Positions 38,660 to 48,130 are shown, numbered from the stretch's first letter. The stretch is DNA of 64,000 bases from Lysinibacillus_B sp050613145 (GCF_050613145.1 NZ_CP192507.1:4030001-4094000); one strand, 5' to 3'. Numbers and translations: made by a program. The notes: generated by a model not told the origin, from the sequence alone.

Positions 38660-39316
38660 TTATTTGCCTCCTTCCCCAGAGTTCTTCTTAGTCGGAAGGA
38701 CTTCACCACGGTAGATCCATACTTTAACACCTAACTTACCATAAGTAGTATCAGCTTCAGCGTGTGCATAGTCGATGTCAGCACGTAAAGTATGAAGTGG
38801 AACAGTTCCTTCAGAATAGTGTTCAGCACGCGCGATATCAGCGCCACCTAAACGACCAGATACTTGAGTTTTGATACCTTTTGCACCAGCGCGCATTGAG
38901 CGTTGGATTGCTTGCTTTTGAGCACGACGGAAAGATACGCGGTTCTCAAGTTGACGAGCGATATTTTCAGCTACTAAACGAGCATCTAAATCCGCTTTTT
39001 TGATTTCAACGATGTTGATGTGTACACGCTTGCCAGTTAAATCAGATAAGTATTTACGTAAGTTTTCAACTTCCGTACCGCCTTTACCGATTACCATACC
39101 TGGTTTCGCAGTGTGAATTGTGATGTTTACGCGGTTTGCAGCGCGTTCGATTTCAACTTTAGATACAGATGCATCTTTCAGTGAAGTCTCGATATATTTA
39201 CGAACTTTGATGTCTTCGTGTAAAAGATCAGCATAGTCTTTTTCAGCGTACCATTTTGACTCCCAGTCACGAATAACACCAACGCGTAGTCCTATTGGAT
39301 GTACTTTTTGACCCAC
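38660..39316 (-). CDS. rpsC: 30S ribosomal protein S3
   Basis: The 218-residue protein begins MGQKVHPIGLRVGVIRDWES, with the KH domain around GMVIGKGGTEVENLRKYL and the C-terminal KTQVSGRLGGADIARAEHYS. It lines the mRNA entry tunnel. Confidence 0.98.
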   Translation of the reverse strand: MGQKVHPIGLRVGVIRDWESKWYAEKDYADLLHEDIKVRKYIETSLKDASVSKVEIERAANRVNITIHTAKPGMVIGKGGTEVENLRKYLSDLTGKRVHINIVEIKKADLDARLVAENIARQLENRVSFRRAQKQAIQRSMRAGAKGIKTQVSGRLGGADIARAEHYSEGTVPLHTLRADIDYAHAEADTTYGKLGVKVWIYRGEVLPTKKNSGEGGK

Positions 39317-39319
39317 GGA

Positions 39320-39664
39320 TTAAACCTCCTTCTTCTCAGATACCACTACAGTGATGTGGCTTGTGCGTTTGTTAATTGCGCTTGCACGTCCTTGAGCACG
39401 TGGACGGAAACGTTTTAATGTTGGACCTTCGTCAACAAAAACTTCAGAAACAACTAAGTTGTTAATGTCTAACTCATAGTTGTGTTCGGCGTTAGCAACT
39501 GCAGATTTTAATACTTTCTCAACGACTGGAGACGCCGCTTTTGGAGTATGACGTAAAATTGCAACTGCTTCACCAACTTGCTTACCTCGGATTAAGTCTA
39601 CAACTAGACGTACTTTACGAGGAGCGATACGAACTGTACGAGCGATAGCTTTAGCTTGTGTCAT
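39320..39664 (-). CDS. rplV: 50S ribosomal protein L22
   Basis: The 114-residue protein begins MTQAKAIARTVRIAPRKVRL and carries the exit-tunnel hairpin (FVDEGPTLKRFRPRAQGRAS). The tunnel loop shows no insertion of the kind tied to macrolide resistance. Confidence 0.98.
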   Translation of the reverse strand: MTQAKAIARTVRIAPRKVRLVVDLIRGKQVGEAVAILRHTPKAASPVVEKVLKSAVANAEHNYELDINNLVVSEVFVDEGPTLKRFRPRAQGRASAINKRTSHITVVVSEKKEV

Positions 39665-39686
39665 TAGGATTTACCTCCTCTCAAAA

Positions 39687-39965
39687 TTAGCGTCTTGTTT
39701 TCTTGTCATCTGCACCGTGACCTTTATAAGCACGTGTCGGTGCGAACTCACCAAGTTTGTGACCTACCATATCTTCAGTGATGTATACAGGTACGTGTTT
39801 ACGTCCGTCGTATACAGCGATCGTTAAACCGATGAAGTTCGGGAAAATAGTAGAACGGCGAGACCAAGTTTTAATCACTTGTTTTTTCTCAGAAGCCTCT
39901 TGCGCTTCCACCTTTTTCATTAGGTGGTCATCGACAAAAGGTCCTTTCTTTAAGCTGCGACCCAT
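39687..39965 (-). CDS. rpsS: 30S ribosomal protein S19
   Basis: The 92-residue protein begins MGRSLKKGPFVDDHLMKKVE and ends LGEFAPTRAYKGHGADDKKTRR. It sits in the 30S head beside S13. A 60-base gap to rplB upstream holds a short CACGG-CCGTG hairpin. Confidence 0.98.
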   Translation of the reverse strand: MGRSLKKGPFVDDHLMKKVEAQEASEKKQVIKTWSRRSTIFPNFIGLTIAVYDGRKHVPVYITEDMVGHKLGEFAPTRAYKGHGADDKKTRR

Positions 39966-40025
39966 TTAGGAACCTCCCTCCGTGATTCCACCACGGCTCT
40001 CCGTGCGAACCGTAGTTTAACCACA

Positions 40026-40856
40026 TTATTTTTTACGACTACGAATAATAAACTTAGAAGTTTTATTTTTCTTTTTGCGTGTTTTATAACCAAGAGCTGG
40101 TTTACCCCATGGTGTCATTGGAGATTTACGTCCGATTGGAGAACGTCCTTCACCACCACCGTGTGGGTGATCGTTAGGGTTCATTACAGAACCACGTACA
40201 GTTGGGCGTTTACCTAACCAACGAGAGCGACCTGCTTTACCGATGTTAATAAGTTCGTGTTGCTCGTTACCAACTTGACCGATTGTAGCACGGCAAGTAG
40301 CTAATACTAAACGAACTTCACCAGATTGAAGACGAACGATTACATATTTACCTTCACGACCAAGTACTTGTGCAGAAGTACCAGCAGAACGTACTAATTG
40401 TCCACCTTTACCAGGTTTTAACTCGATGTTGTGTACTGTTGTACCCATTGGAATGTTTGCTAATGGTAATGCGTTACCTACTTTAATGTCAGCCTCTGGA
40501 CCAGAGTAAATCGTTTGACCTACTTCAAGACCTTTCGGAGCTAAGATGTAACGTTTTTCACCGTCAGCGTAGTTGATTAATGCGATATTCGCAGAGCGGT
40601 TTGGATCATATTCGATAGTAGCAACGCGTCCTGGAATGCCGTCTTTAAGACGTTTGAAGTCGATTACGCGGTATTGCTTCTTATGACCACCACCATGATG
40701 ACGAACAGTAATTTTACCTTGGTTGTTGCGACCAGCTTTGCGTTTAATTGGTGCTAATAAAGACTTTTCAGGCTTATTAGTTGTGATTTCAGCAAAGTCA
40801 GATGACGTCATGTTACGACGACCATTTGATGTTGGTTTATACTTTTTAATCGCCAT
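40026..40856 (-). CDS. rplB: 50S ribosomal protein L2
   Basis: The 276-residue protein begins MAIKKYKPTSNGRRNMTSSD and contains RNNQGKITVRHHGGGHKKQY and the peptidyl-transferase-proximal RGSVMNPNDHPHGGGEGRSP with the conserved His. It is needed for subunit joining and activity. Confidence 0.98.
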   Translation of the reverse strand: MAIKKYKPTSNGRRNMTSSDFAEITTNKPEKSLLAPIKRKAGRNNQGKITVRHHGGGHKKQYRVIDFKRLKDGIPGRVATIEYDPNRSANIALINYADGEKRYILAPKGLEVGQTIYSGPEADIKVGNALPLANIPMGTTVHNIELKPGKGGQLVRSAGTSAQVLGREGKYVIVRLQSGEVRLVLATCRATIGQVGNEQHELINIGKAGRSRWLGKRPTVRGSVMNPNDHPHGGGEGRSPIGRKSPMTPWGKPALGYKTRKKKNKTSKFIIRSRKK

Positions 40857-40900
40857 GTGTTTTCCCTCCTTTTATATTGTGCAATTTAACCCGAATTGGA

Positions 40901-41185
40901 TTAGATTTCGAATAATTCGATTTCTTTTGAATCAGCAGTTAATTTAACGATCGCTTTACGACGTTTGTTAGTGTAACCACCAAATTTACCAACGCGTTTG
41001 AATTTACCTTTGTAGTTCATGATGTTTACTTTCTCAACTTGAACGCCGAAGATTTCTTCAATTGCATCTTTAACTTGAGTTTTGTTAGCGCGAGTGTCTA
41101 CTTCGAAAGTATACTTTTTCTCTGCCATAATTTCAGAAGAACGCTCAGTAATGACCGGACGTTTGATGATATCACGTGCTTCCAT
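40901..41185 (-). CDS. rplW: 50S ribosomal protein L23
   Basis: The 94-residue protein begins MEARDIIKRPVITERSSEIM and includes KYTFEVDTRANKTQVKDAIE. It docks trigger factor and SRP at the tunnel exit. Its ATG overlaps the rplD stop by one base. Confidence 0.98.
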   Translation of the reverse strand: MEARDIIKRPVITERSSEIMAEKKYTFEVDTRANKTQVKDAIEEIFGVQVEKVNIMNYKGKFKRVGKFGGYTNKRRKAIVKLTADSKEIELFEI

Positions 41186-41808
41186 TATCCAAGCACCTCC
41201 TCAACTTTAGTTACTGCATCTTTAGTGAATACAACTTTTTCGTGACCTAAAAGATCAAGAACGTTGATTCCAGCTGCAGTTAAAACAGTAACACCAGGGA
41301 TGTTACGTGCAGATAATGCTACGTTTTCGTTAAGCTCAGCTGTTACGAAAAGAGCTTTTTTGTTGATTTCTAATGCTTTTAAAATAGCAGCGAAATCTTT
41401 TGTTTTTGGTGCATCTAAGTTTAATGCATCAAGAACTAAGAAGTTTTGTTCTAACACTTTAGCTGATAAAGCTGATTTAAGAGCTAAGCGACGAACTTTC
41501 TTCGGTAATTTGTAAGAGTAGCTACGTGGAGTTGGACCGAATACGATACCACCACCGCGCCATTGTGGAGAGCGGATCGAACCTTGACGAGCACGACCAG
41601 TTCCTTTTTGACGCCATGGCTTACGACCACCACCAGCAACTTCAGAACGGTTTTTAACTTTGTGATTACCTTGACGTAGAGAAGCGCGTTGAGCGATTAC
41701 TGCGTCGAATAATACTGCTTCGTTTGGCTCGATTCCGAAGATCGCATCGTTTAATTCGATTTCGCCAACTGAAGCACCTGTTTGACTAAGTACAGACACC
41801 TTTGTCAT
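41185..41808 (-). CDS. rplD: 50S ribosomal protein L4
   Basis: The 207-residue protein contains the tunnel-loop region GGGRKPWRQKGTGRARQGSI (residues about 60-80), wild type at the macrolide-relevant KPWRQKGTGRAR. In E. coli L4 represses the S10 operon; Bacillus lacks that mode as far as I know. Confidence 0.98.
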   Translation of the reverse strand: MTKVSVLSQTGASVGEIELNDAIFGIEPNEAVLFDAVIAQRASLRQGNHKVKNRSEVAGGGRKPWRQKGTGRARQGSIRSPQWRGGGIVFGPTPRSYSYKLPKKVRRLALKSALSAKVLEQNFLVLDALNLDAPKTKDFAAILKALEINKKALFVTAELNENVALSARNIPGVTVLTAAGINVLDLLGHEKVVFTKDAVTKVEEVLG

Positions 41809-41834
41809 TCCTGTGTCCTCCTTTCTTCAGAGAA

Positions 41835-42464
41835 TTATTTAGATTTTACTGCAGTTTTTACTGCAACAAGAGCTTTTTTAGAACCAGGAACATTACCTTT
41901 AACTAGTAATAAGTTGCGTTCAGCATCAACCTTAACGATTTCAAGGTTTTGGATTGTTACAACATTACCACCCATTTGACCAGGTAATTTCTTTTGTTTG
42001 AATACGCGGTTCGGAGCAACAGGACCCATTGAACCAACACGACGGTGGTAACGAGAACCGTGAGACATAGGACCACGAGATTGTCCGTGACGCTTAATAG
42101 CACCTTGGAAACCTTTACCTTTAGTCACACCTGTTACATCAACTACATCGCCTTCTGCGAAAATTTCTACTTTGACTTCTTGACCAACTTCGTATTCTGC
42201 CACGTTAACGTTGCGGAACTCACGAATGAAGCGCTTAGGAGCAGTATTTGCTTTAGCTACATGACCTTTTGCTGGTTTGTTAGCAAGCTTTTCGCGTTTG
42301 TCTTCGAAACCAACTTGAATTGCTTCGTAACCGTCAGTTTCAACAGTTTTCTTTTGAAGAACTACGTTTGCAGAAGCTTCGATTACTGTTACTGGGATTA
42401 AATCACCGTTTTCAGCGAAAACTTGAGTCATGCCAATTTTTCTACCTAAGATTCCTTTAGCCAT
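41835..42464 (-). CDS. rplC: 50S ribosomal protein L3
   Basis: The 209-residue protein begins MAKGILGRKIGMTQVFAENG and has the peptidyl-transferase-reaching loop MSHGSRYHRRVGSMGPVAPN. It is one of the first proteins in 50S assembly. Confidence 0.98.
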   Translation of the reverse strand: MAKGILGRKIGMTQVFAENGDLIPVTVIEASANVVLQKKTVETDGYEAIQVGFEDKREKLANKPAKGHVAKANTAPKRFIREFRNVNVAEYEVGQEVKVEIFAEGDVVDVTGVTKGKGFQGAIKRHGQSRGPMSHGSRYHRRVGSMGPVAPNRVFKQKKLPGQMGGNVVTIQNLEIVKVDAERNLLLVKGNVPGSKKALVAVKTAVKSK

Positions 42465-42511
42465 TCGTCACACCTCCTATAAATTTTGAAAAGTTATATT
42501 TGTTTTTACCA

Positions 42512-42820
42512 TTAAAGTTTGATTTCGATATCAACGCCAGATGGTAAGTCAAGTTTCATTAACGCATCAACAGTTTGTGGTGTTGGGTTAACGATATCGA
42601 TTAGACGTTTATGCGTACGCATTTCGAATTGCTCACGAGAATCTTTGTACTTGTGAACAGCACGTAGGATTGTGTACACAGACTTTTCAGTTGGTAACGG
42701 AATCGGACCTGACACGCTAGCACCTGAACGTTTAGCTGTTTCTACGATTTTTTCAGCAGATTGATCAAGAATACGGTGATCATACGCTTTTAAACGAATA
42801 CGAATCTTTTGTTTTGCCAT
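42512..42820 (-). CDS. rpsJ: 30S ribosomal protein S10 (NusE)
   Basis: The 102-residue protein begins MAKQKIRIRLKAYDHRILDQ and ends with QTVDALMKLDLPSGVDIEIKL. It is a 30S head protein and, with NusB, an antitermination factor. ATG 42820 follows GGAGGG; a longer frame to 42943 crosses the leader and was rejected. It heads the S10-spc-alpha cluster. Confidence 0.98.
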   Translation of the reverse strand: MAKQKIRIRLKAYDHRILDQSAEKIVETAKRSGASVSGPIPLPTEKSVYTILRAVHKYKDSREQFEMRTHKRLIDIVNPTPQTVDALMKLDLPSGVDIEIKL

Positions 42821-42942
42821 AATTTTCCCTCCTTCTCGCCTATTTTCTAGACATTCTCCACGAAAATTTCCCACACACTCGCCATGGCAAAGCGGCCGGG
42901 TGTGTCGGCAACCTCTCGCTTCATCGCAGTCAAAGACCAACA
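42821..42942 (-). promoter_or_regulatory. Candidate S10 operon leader RNA
   Basis: On the - strand the roughly 120-nt leader contains ACACACCC ... GAGTGTGT closing an inner GGC-CGCTTT-GCC hairpin, followed by GAAAATTTTC. Structured leaders before rpsJ are described for Firmicutes; the match is inferred from position and pairing. Confidence 0.5.
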
Positions 42943-42948
42943 TTCAAC

Positions 42949-42977
42949 ATTATATACAATAAAAAAGAAGTTCGCAA
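42949..42977 (-). promoter_or_regulatory. S10 operon promoter
   Basis: TTGCGA (42972-42977), a 17-base spacer and a perfect TATAAT (42949-42954) on the - strand. The remaining gap to 43280 shows no gene. Confidence 0.75.
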
Positions 42978-43280
42978 GTGTTTTAGCAAAATTCTTTTTT
43001 TATTATCTATAACATTATATCTTTATATGCATTCGCTCTTTTTGAGCCGTTACCTAGTATATAAGAGTATGAAACCGAAAGCAACCAAAAAGGGAGCAAA
43101 GCGTTGTAGATGAAATATTCGGAATACTAAACGCAAACAAGCAAGCTTCATTTCTAACAGGAGTAACTATATTAAATAGGAAGAGTGTATGGATTTATTT
43201 ATAAGTTTTACGCAATTCGAAATAAGCATTTCCGCAGATACTCATAAAACGTATACATTCCTTTCGCGTTCATTAGAAAT

Positions 43281-43308
43281 GGGCGTCCAGAAAGTTTTCT
43301 GGACACCC
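43281..43308. terminator. Strong hairpin after the Bce-type operon
   Basis: GGGCGTCCAGAAA pairs with TTCTGGACACCC. The stem is strong but the - strand tail (ATTTCTAATG) is only moderately T-rich. It lies 80 bases past the permease stop. Confidence 0.6.
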
Positions 43309-43388
43309 TCTTCTTAATAAGTATCTACTTGAAAAATATTGCTCCTACAGTGGTCGCATCAAAATGCCTTTTCAGATGCCCCTCTTAT

Positions 43389-45371
43389 CTATAAAGATTG
43401 CTTAATCACCTTTTTGTAATAACTGATGGACAATACAGCAAATAGCATATACATCGCAATATACAAGCTCATTGTGATCAGTAATGGGGCAACTAATTCT
43501 GAGCCAAATAAAAACCAGCCTGACTTCACCGCAAAATAACTATGCAGTAACCCAATGAACAACGGCACACCGAAGTTAAACGCCTGCTTTTTATAAATCC
43601 CTCGCATAATGTCCTGCTGCGAGAAGCCGATTTTACGTAAAATTGTATACGATGGTAGCTCCTCATCCGCCTCCGACATTTGCTTAAAGTATAAAATACT
43701 CCCTGTTGCCAGTAAGAAGGCTAAACCGAGGAAGGCCGTTGTGAAAATCACTACCCCCATCGATTTAATCGTTCCACTACGAGCTTGTTCAAATGAAGGT
43801 TGGTAAATGGTTTCAACAACTTTTTCACCACTTTCATCATGAACTTCCTTTGAAAGGTTGTTCATGTTCATTGCTTGGTAAAGCGATTCTGCACGTTCTT
43901 CATATTCTTCTGTCACCTCAACAGAAATTTGCTTTGCAAAAGGCATCGTTGCTACTGTTGGCAATGCAGCAAATTGCATATCTGTTACGATAAAGATTGG
44001 TGCGCCACCACCGATGGCTGATCCGCCCAATAAATCTTCCCGTACTTCTGTAATACGCATTTCAAAAAGCTGTTCATCTGCCTGTACAGTTGGTACGCTA
44101 TCTACTTTGATAGGAAGCATTTGTGCCAACGTACCTACATGATTGGTCACTAACACTTCCCCCTCAGAAAGAGTAGTATACTCTGGTACGATTTGCTGAA
44201 AATCAGAAAGTGGTATAACCGTTGTTTCAGCATCTAAATTTATGAGCGGGCTATTTTTTAAATTGACATCCACTATTTCACTCACATTGACCTTTACCTG
44301 CTTTAAGCGGTAAGTTGTTGTTTCATACGGAATGTCATTCATTTCAAGCGCCGCTAAAAACTTTTCCCCTTCCTCATCAAACACGGTAAAATCGGTAGGT
44401 GAAGTCACTCTAGCCTGACTAGCTGCCGAATAATAAGTGATATACGAAAGTGTTGTAATCGCTAGAGACACCGCTGTAAGTACTGTAATTAGCGTTAATG
44501 ACTTTGCATTCCCCTTCATCCGATGCATAATCGGCGTCACTGCAAGTACATCCACTGAGCTTAAATGGCCATTTTTCTTGAGGCGAATTAAATTCATGAC
44601 AAACGATACGGAGAAGCGGAATACTAAAAATGTACCACCTATAGTCGTTACTAAAATGATGATCATATTTAAAAATAAATTGCTTGCACTTTCTAAATCA
44701 AATAGCTTTGTCGAAGCATAATAGCCGTACACAATGAGTCCAATACCAATCGCCCCAACAATCATTTGTACTGGGCTAAAACGCTTCACGCGCTCGTCAG
44801 CCTGTTTAGACGCTGTAAATAATGATAATAACGACACACGACGAATGATAAATGCCATTTGAATTAAAATGACGAGTAATAATACCCCAAAAATAAGCGC
44901 TGTCCGAACAATTGCCTCCGTACTAAAGGTCATGCTGACAACTGTATCGTAGTCGAGTACCTTCAATAAAATCATGGCAAAAATCCGAGAGCTTAAAAAA
45001 CCAGCGCCCATCCCAATCACAACTGCTCCGACAAATAAAAGCATATTTTCTAATGCAATTAATCGAACAATTAACCCTTTTGTCATCCCGATTAACTGAT
45101 ACAGTCCGATTTCTTTACTGCGACGCTTCATAAATAAATGATTGGCATATAACACGAAAAACGTCACGATAAAATACAGTAAGTACGATGCTGCTTCAAA
45201 TCCAGCTGTAGCTGTACCACTTTTTTCTGTAGCTTTTAACACCGAGTCATTAAATTGCAACGTAATAAATGAAAAATAGAGCGTGACACTAAAAATAAGC
45301 GCAAAAAAGTATAAATAGTAATGCTTAATATTTTTTTGCATACTACGCAGGACAAGTTGGCTAAGCGTCAT
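43389..45371 (-). CDS. BceB/FtsX-type ABC transporter permease
   Basis: The 660-residue permease has ten predicted membrane segments, with FtsX-type domains near residues 55-185 and 520-650 and a large extracellular domain (about residues 305-510) between helices 7 and 8. That layout is the hallmark of Bce-type transporters, which bind peptide antibiotics and relay the signal to a short histidine kinase. The start at ATG 45371 (MTLSQLVLRSMQKNIK) overlaps the upstream ATPase gene by 11 bases. It lies in one cluster with regulator, kinase and ATPase. The antibiotic recognised is unknown. Confidence 0.9.
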   Translation of the reverse strand: MTLSQLVLRSMQKNIKHYYLYFFALIFSVTLYFSFITLQFNDSVLKATEKSGTATAGFEAASYLLYFIVTFFVLYANHLFMKRRSKEIGLYQLIGMTKGLIVRLIALENMLLFVGAVVIGMGAGFLSSRIFAMILLKVLDYDTVVSMTFSTEAIVRTALIFGVLLLVILIQMAFIIRRVSLLSLFTASKQADERVKRFSPVQMIVGAIGIGLIVYGYYASTKLFDLESASNLFLNMIIILVTTIGGTFLVFRFSVSFVMNLIRLKKNGHLSSVDVLAVTPIMHRMKGNAKSLTLITVLTAVSLAITTLSYITYYSAASQARVTSPTDFTVFDEEGEKFLAALEMNDIPYETTTYRLKQVKVNVSEIVDVNLKNSPLINLDAETTVIPLSDFQQIVPEYTTLSEGEVLVTNHVGTLAQMLPIKVDSVPTVQADEQLFEMRITEVREDLLGGSAIGGGAPIFIVTDMQFAALPTVATMPFAKQISVEVTEEYEERAESLYQAMNMNNLSKEVHDESGEKVVETIYQPSFEQARSGTIKSMGVVIFTTAFLGLAFLLATGSILYFKQMSEADEELPSYTILRKIGFSQQDIMRGIYKKQAFNFGVPLFIGLLHSYFAVKSGWFLFGSELVAPLLITMSLYIAMYMLFAVLSISYYKKVIKQSL

Positions 45372-46122
45372 AGCCATCACCACCTAGCACACTTTGCGTA
45401 TTCAAGATTTGTTGGAAAAACTCATTACGCGATTTCTCACCTTTATAAAGCTCCGTATAAATTTGCCCGTCCTTTAAAAATAGCACGCGACTACAAAAGC
45501 TTGCTGCGACGGCATCATGTGTCACCATCATAATCGTTGCCTGCTTTTCTTTATTAATCTTCTCTAAGTTTGCAAGTAGCGCCGTAGCCGATTTAGAATC
45601 TAGCGCTCCAGTCGGTTCGTCAGCAAATATAATAGAAGGATTAGAAATGAGTGCACGTGCTGCAGACGTTCGTTGCTTTTGTCCTCCTGAAATTTCATTT
45701 GGGTATTTACCGACAATATCTTCAATCCCTAAAATCCTCACAAGCTCTTTAAATCTCGCTTCTGCGGCTGCCTTTGGAATTTTACTGATAGACAGCGGAA
45801 GCAAAATATTTTCCTTCACTGTTAATGTGTCGAGTAAATTATAATCCTGGAATATGAAGCCTAGCTGCTCACGTCGGAAGTTTGCGAGCACTTTTTCCTT
45901 CATCCCTTGTAATTTTTGTCCGTTGATTTCCACTAGTCCTTCTGAAACAGCATCAATCGAACATAATACATTTAATAACGTCGTTTTCCCTGATCCAGAA
46001 GGACCCATAATGCCGACGAACTCTCCTTTATTTACTTCTAAATCAATTCCCTTTAATACTTCCTGTTGTAATGCACGTTTACCATACGTTTTACGGATTT
46101 TCCTTGCGATTAAAATGGGCAT
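45361..46122 (-). CDS. BceA-type ABC transporter ATP-binding protein
   Basis: The 253-residue MacB/LolD-family ATPase has Walker A GPSGSGKTT near residue 41, the Q-loop in FIFQDYNLLDTLTVKENI, signature EISGGQKQRTSAARA and Walker B IIFADEPTGALDS. ATG 46122 (MPILIARKIRK) lies eight bases after AAAGGA; the ATG at 46131 overlaps that site. It forms a 2:1 complex with the BceB-type permease in the family. A palindrome at 46207-46236 could be the operator. Confidence 0.93.
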   Translation of the reverse strand: MPILIARKIRKTYGKRALQQEVLKGIDLEVNKGEFVGIMGPSGSGKTTLLNVLCSIDAVSEGLVEINGQKLQGMKEKVLANFRREQLGFIFQDYNLLDTLTVKENILLPLSISKIPKAAAEARFKELVRILGIEDIVGKYPNEISGGQKQRTSAARALISNPSIIFADEPTGALDSKSATALLANLEKINKEKQATIMMVTHDAVAASFCSRVLFLKDGQIYTELYKGEKSRNEFFQQILNTQSVLGGDGYDA

Positions 46123-46190
46123 CTCTCTCATCCTTTACTTCAACTTGTTGCTTTTATTTTATCTTGTTCATACATTCGTTTCGTGCGTTT

Positions 46191-46219
46191 TACATGACAA
46201 ATAAAAACGGTACATGACA
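46191..46219. promoter_or_regulatory. Direct repeat TACATGACA, two copies 20 bases apart
   Basis: Copies at 46191-46199 and 46211-46219 lie upstream of the BceA-type gene on one helix face. The second falls inside the longer palindrome at 46207-46236. Likely regulator half-sites; inferred. Confidence 0.4.
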
Positions 46220-46236
46220 TTTTCGTCACATACCGT
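46207..46236. promoter_or_regulatory. Palindromic candidate operator of the Bce-type operon
   Basis: ACGGTACATGAC, a 6-base centre and GTCACATACCGT match as an inverted pair at 10 of 12 positions. It overlaps the kinase stop codon and lies 85 bases upstream of the transporter ATPase gene, where the paired response regulator would be expected to act. Confidence 0.5.
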
Positions 46237-47218
46237 ACGATTTATGATATTCATTGTCCATTGGGAACTGAATGGTCACCGTTGTCCCCACATTTACTTG
46301 TGACGTCATTCGTAGCTGAATCCCTAATTTCTCGGCAGATTGTTTGGCTAAATAGAGGCCCATTCCTGTTGCAGCCATCGTTTCTCGACCAATAGTCCCC
46401 GTATACGATTTTTGAAATACACGTGGTAAATCTTCCGCTGCAATGCCACAACCTGCATCTTGCACATACAAACAGACATGCCCTTGTGTATCTTGTTCTG
46501 TGTAAATATGAATTTCCGTATTTGGTTTACTGTACTTCACTGCATTCGAAAAAATTTGTCTAAAAATAAAAGCCAGCCATTTGGCATCGGTTGTAACTAC
46601 TTCCTCCAACTCACCTATTTCAATCCCAATTCCTTTTTCTAAGCACCAAGAACGCAATTCACGTATTTCTTTATAGATCACCGATTGCAATACAACTTTC
46701 TCTAAGCGGTTATCCTTTTCAATCGTCGATAGCCGTGTCGCATGAAGCTGCTGATCAAGTAATAGATAAATGCGGAGCCATTCATATTCTATACGCTCTT
46801 TTAATGTCCCCTGCTCTATTTGATCGGTCATTAGCTTTAGCGCGGTCATCGGGGACTTCATTTCATGTACCCACGCAAGAATTTCATCATGTCGCTCTAA
46901 TGCATCTAGCTTTTGCTTGTTCATTTGTTGCTCTAGTTCATGTATTGTTTTATTGACATGCTGTAACATTTGCTGCTGAAACGGTGAAACTTCATCCTCT
47001 ATTGCAGCCCCACTACAAAAAGTGCGCAACTGCTTTAATTCTTTTACATAACGCCAGCTAAAGAAAATGAGGAAAAGCAATACGTTTATCAGATTGATGT
47101 ACCGTATCGACACATCCGAAAATCCATCATCTAAAAAGAATAAAATATTCATCCATAGTTGCAGACAGATAAAAAAAGCAATCCATGCAAGTCGTTCTTT
47201 CAAAAATAACCATATCAT
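46226..47218 (-). CDS. BceS-type intramembrane-sensing histidine kinase
   Basis: The 330-residue kinase has two membrane helices near residues 10-30 and 40-56 with a very short extracellular turn, so it lacks its own sensor domain. The phospho-accepting His is about 118 (AWVHEMKSPMTALKLM), followed by the N box (FRQIFSNAVKYS), G1 (VQDAGCGIAAEDLPRVFQ) and G2 (GMGLYLAKQSAEKLG). Such kinases read the flux state of their cognate BceAB-type transporter. Its start overlaps the regulator stop by four bases. Confidence 0.9.
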   Translation of the reverse strand: MIWLFLKERLAWIAFFICLQLWMNILFFLDDGFSDVSIRYINLINVLLFLIFFSWRYVKELKQLRTFCSGAAIEDEVSPFQQQMLQHVNKTIHELEQQMNKQKLDALERHDEILAWVHEMKSPMTALKLMTDQIEQGTLKERIEYEWLRIYLLLDQQLHATRLSTIEKDNRLEKVVLQSVIYKEIRELRSWCLEKGIGIEIGELEEVVTTDAKWLAFIFRQIFSNAVKYSKPNTEIHIYTEQDTQGHVCLYVQDAGCGIAAEDLPRVFQKSYTGTIGRETMAATGMGLYLAKQSAEKLGIQLRMTSQVNVGTTVTIQFPMDNEYHKSYGM

Positions 47219-47892
47219 TGTGACACCGCCATATAGCCTAGCCCTTTTTTCGTCACAATGACATCTTCTAACCCAATTTCTTCAAGTCGTTGGCGTAGTC
47301 GATTTACATTGACGGTTAATGTATTATCGTTGACGAAGCGTTCATCATCCCAAAGCTGCCGCATCAATTCATCACGTGACACAATTTGTCCACTCGATTT
47401 GAGCAACACCTTCAAAATAAACAGTTCATTTTTCGTTAATTCAATGTGCTTCCCATTATATTCAACCGTTGCACGATCATAATCAATGAGGGCATCGTTC
47501 CATCGAAGTATTTCAGTTGGTTGCTCTTGATAATCATATGTACGCCGAAGTAATGCCTGTACTTTTGCTAATAGTACTTCCATATGAAAGGGCTTTTGCA
47601 CAAAATCATCGGCCCCCATTTGCATCGCCATCACCATATCCATCGGGTGATCTCGGGAGGATAAAAATAAAATCGGTACCTTTGAAATGGCTCGTATTTC
47701 GCGGCACCAATGAAAGCCGTCAAAAGCCGGTAACTGAATATCAATAATGACAAGCTGCGGCTGCTCCGCTAAAAAATCGTCCAGTACATGCTGAAAGTTG
47801 GATGGTCCGATTACATCAATTGACCATTGCGCGAAGCGTTCCTTAATGACTTCAAAAATCGATTCATCATCTTCTATTAAATATACTTTCAC
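47215..47892 (-). CDS. BceR-type response regulator, OmpR family
   Basis: The 225-residue regulator has a receiver domain with acidic pocket IEDDE at residues 6-10 and phospho-acceptor Asp near 51 (LVIIDIQLPAFDG), followed by a winged-helix DNA-binding domain (NELFILKVLLKSSGQIVSRD, NDNTLTVNVNRLRQRLEEIG). I chose GTG 47892 (VKVYLIEDDES), eight bases after AGGAG; upstream in-frame starts lack a site. It is expected to activate the transporter genes downstream. Confidence 0.92.
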   Translation of the reverse strand: MKVYLIEDDESIFEVIKERFAQWSIDVIGPSNFQHVLDDFLAEQPQLVIIDIQLPAFDGFHWCREIRAISKVPILFLSSRDHPMDMVMAMQMGADDFVQKPFHMEVLLAKVQALLRRTYDYQEQPTEILRWNDALIDYDRATVEYNGKHIELTKNELFILKVLLKSSGQIVSRDELMRQLWDDERFVNDNTLTVNVNRLRQRLEEIGLEDVIVTKKGLGYMAVSQ

Positions 47893-48130
47893 GTCTTTCG
47901 CTCCTCTCAACAAATGTGCATCTATTTCATTATACACTTTTTGTAAAATATCAATATAGACAAGTATGTAACAAAATTACAAAGTATAACGCTTCCGTTG
48001 TTGATTTCTAATATTTCAGATTAATTGTATAATGATTAGTAATTGTGTTTTACATTCATACTCGTAATGAGCAAAAATACATCCTAAAAATACCAGTGTG
48101 ATAGTAAAAGATATTAAGTTAAAGCATAAT

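Noticed and set aside
42821..42943. N-terminal extension of S10 (41 further residues)
   Set aside because: It translates the structured leader and has no conservation with S10; the normal ATG has a good ribosome site.
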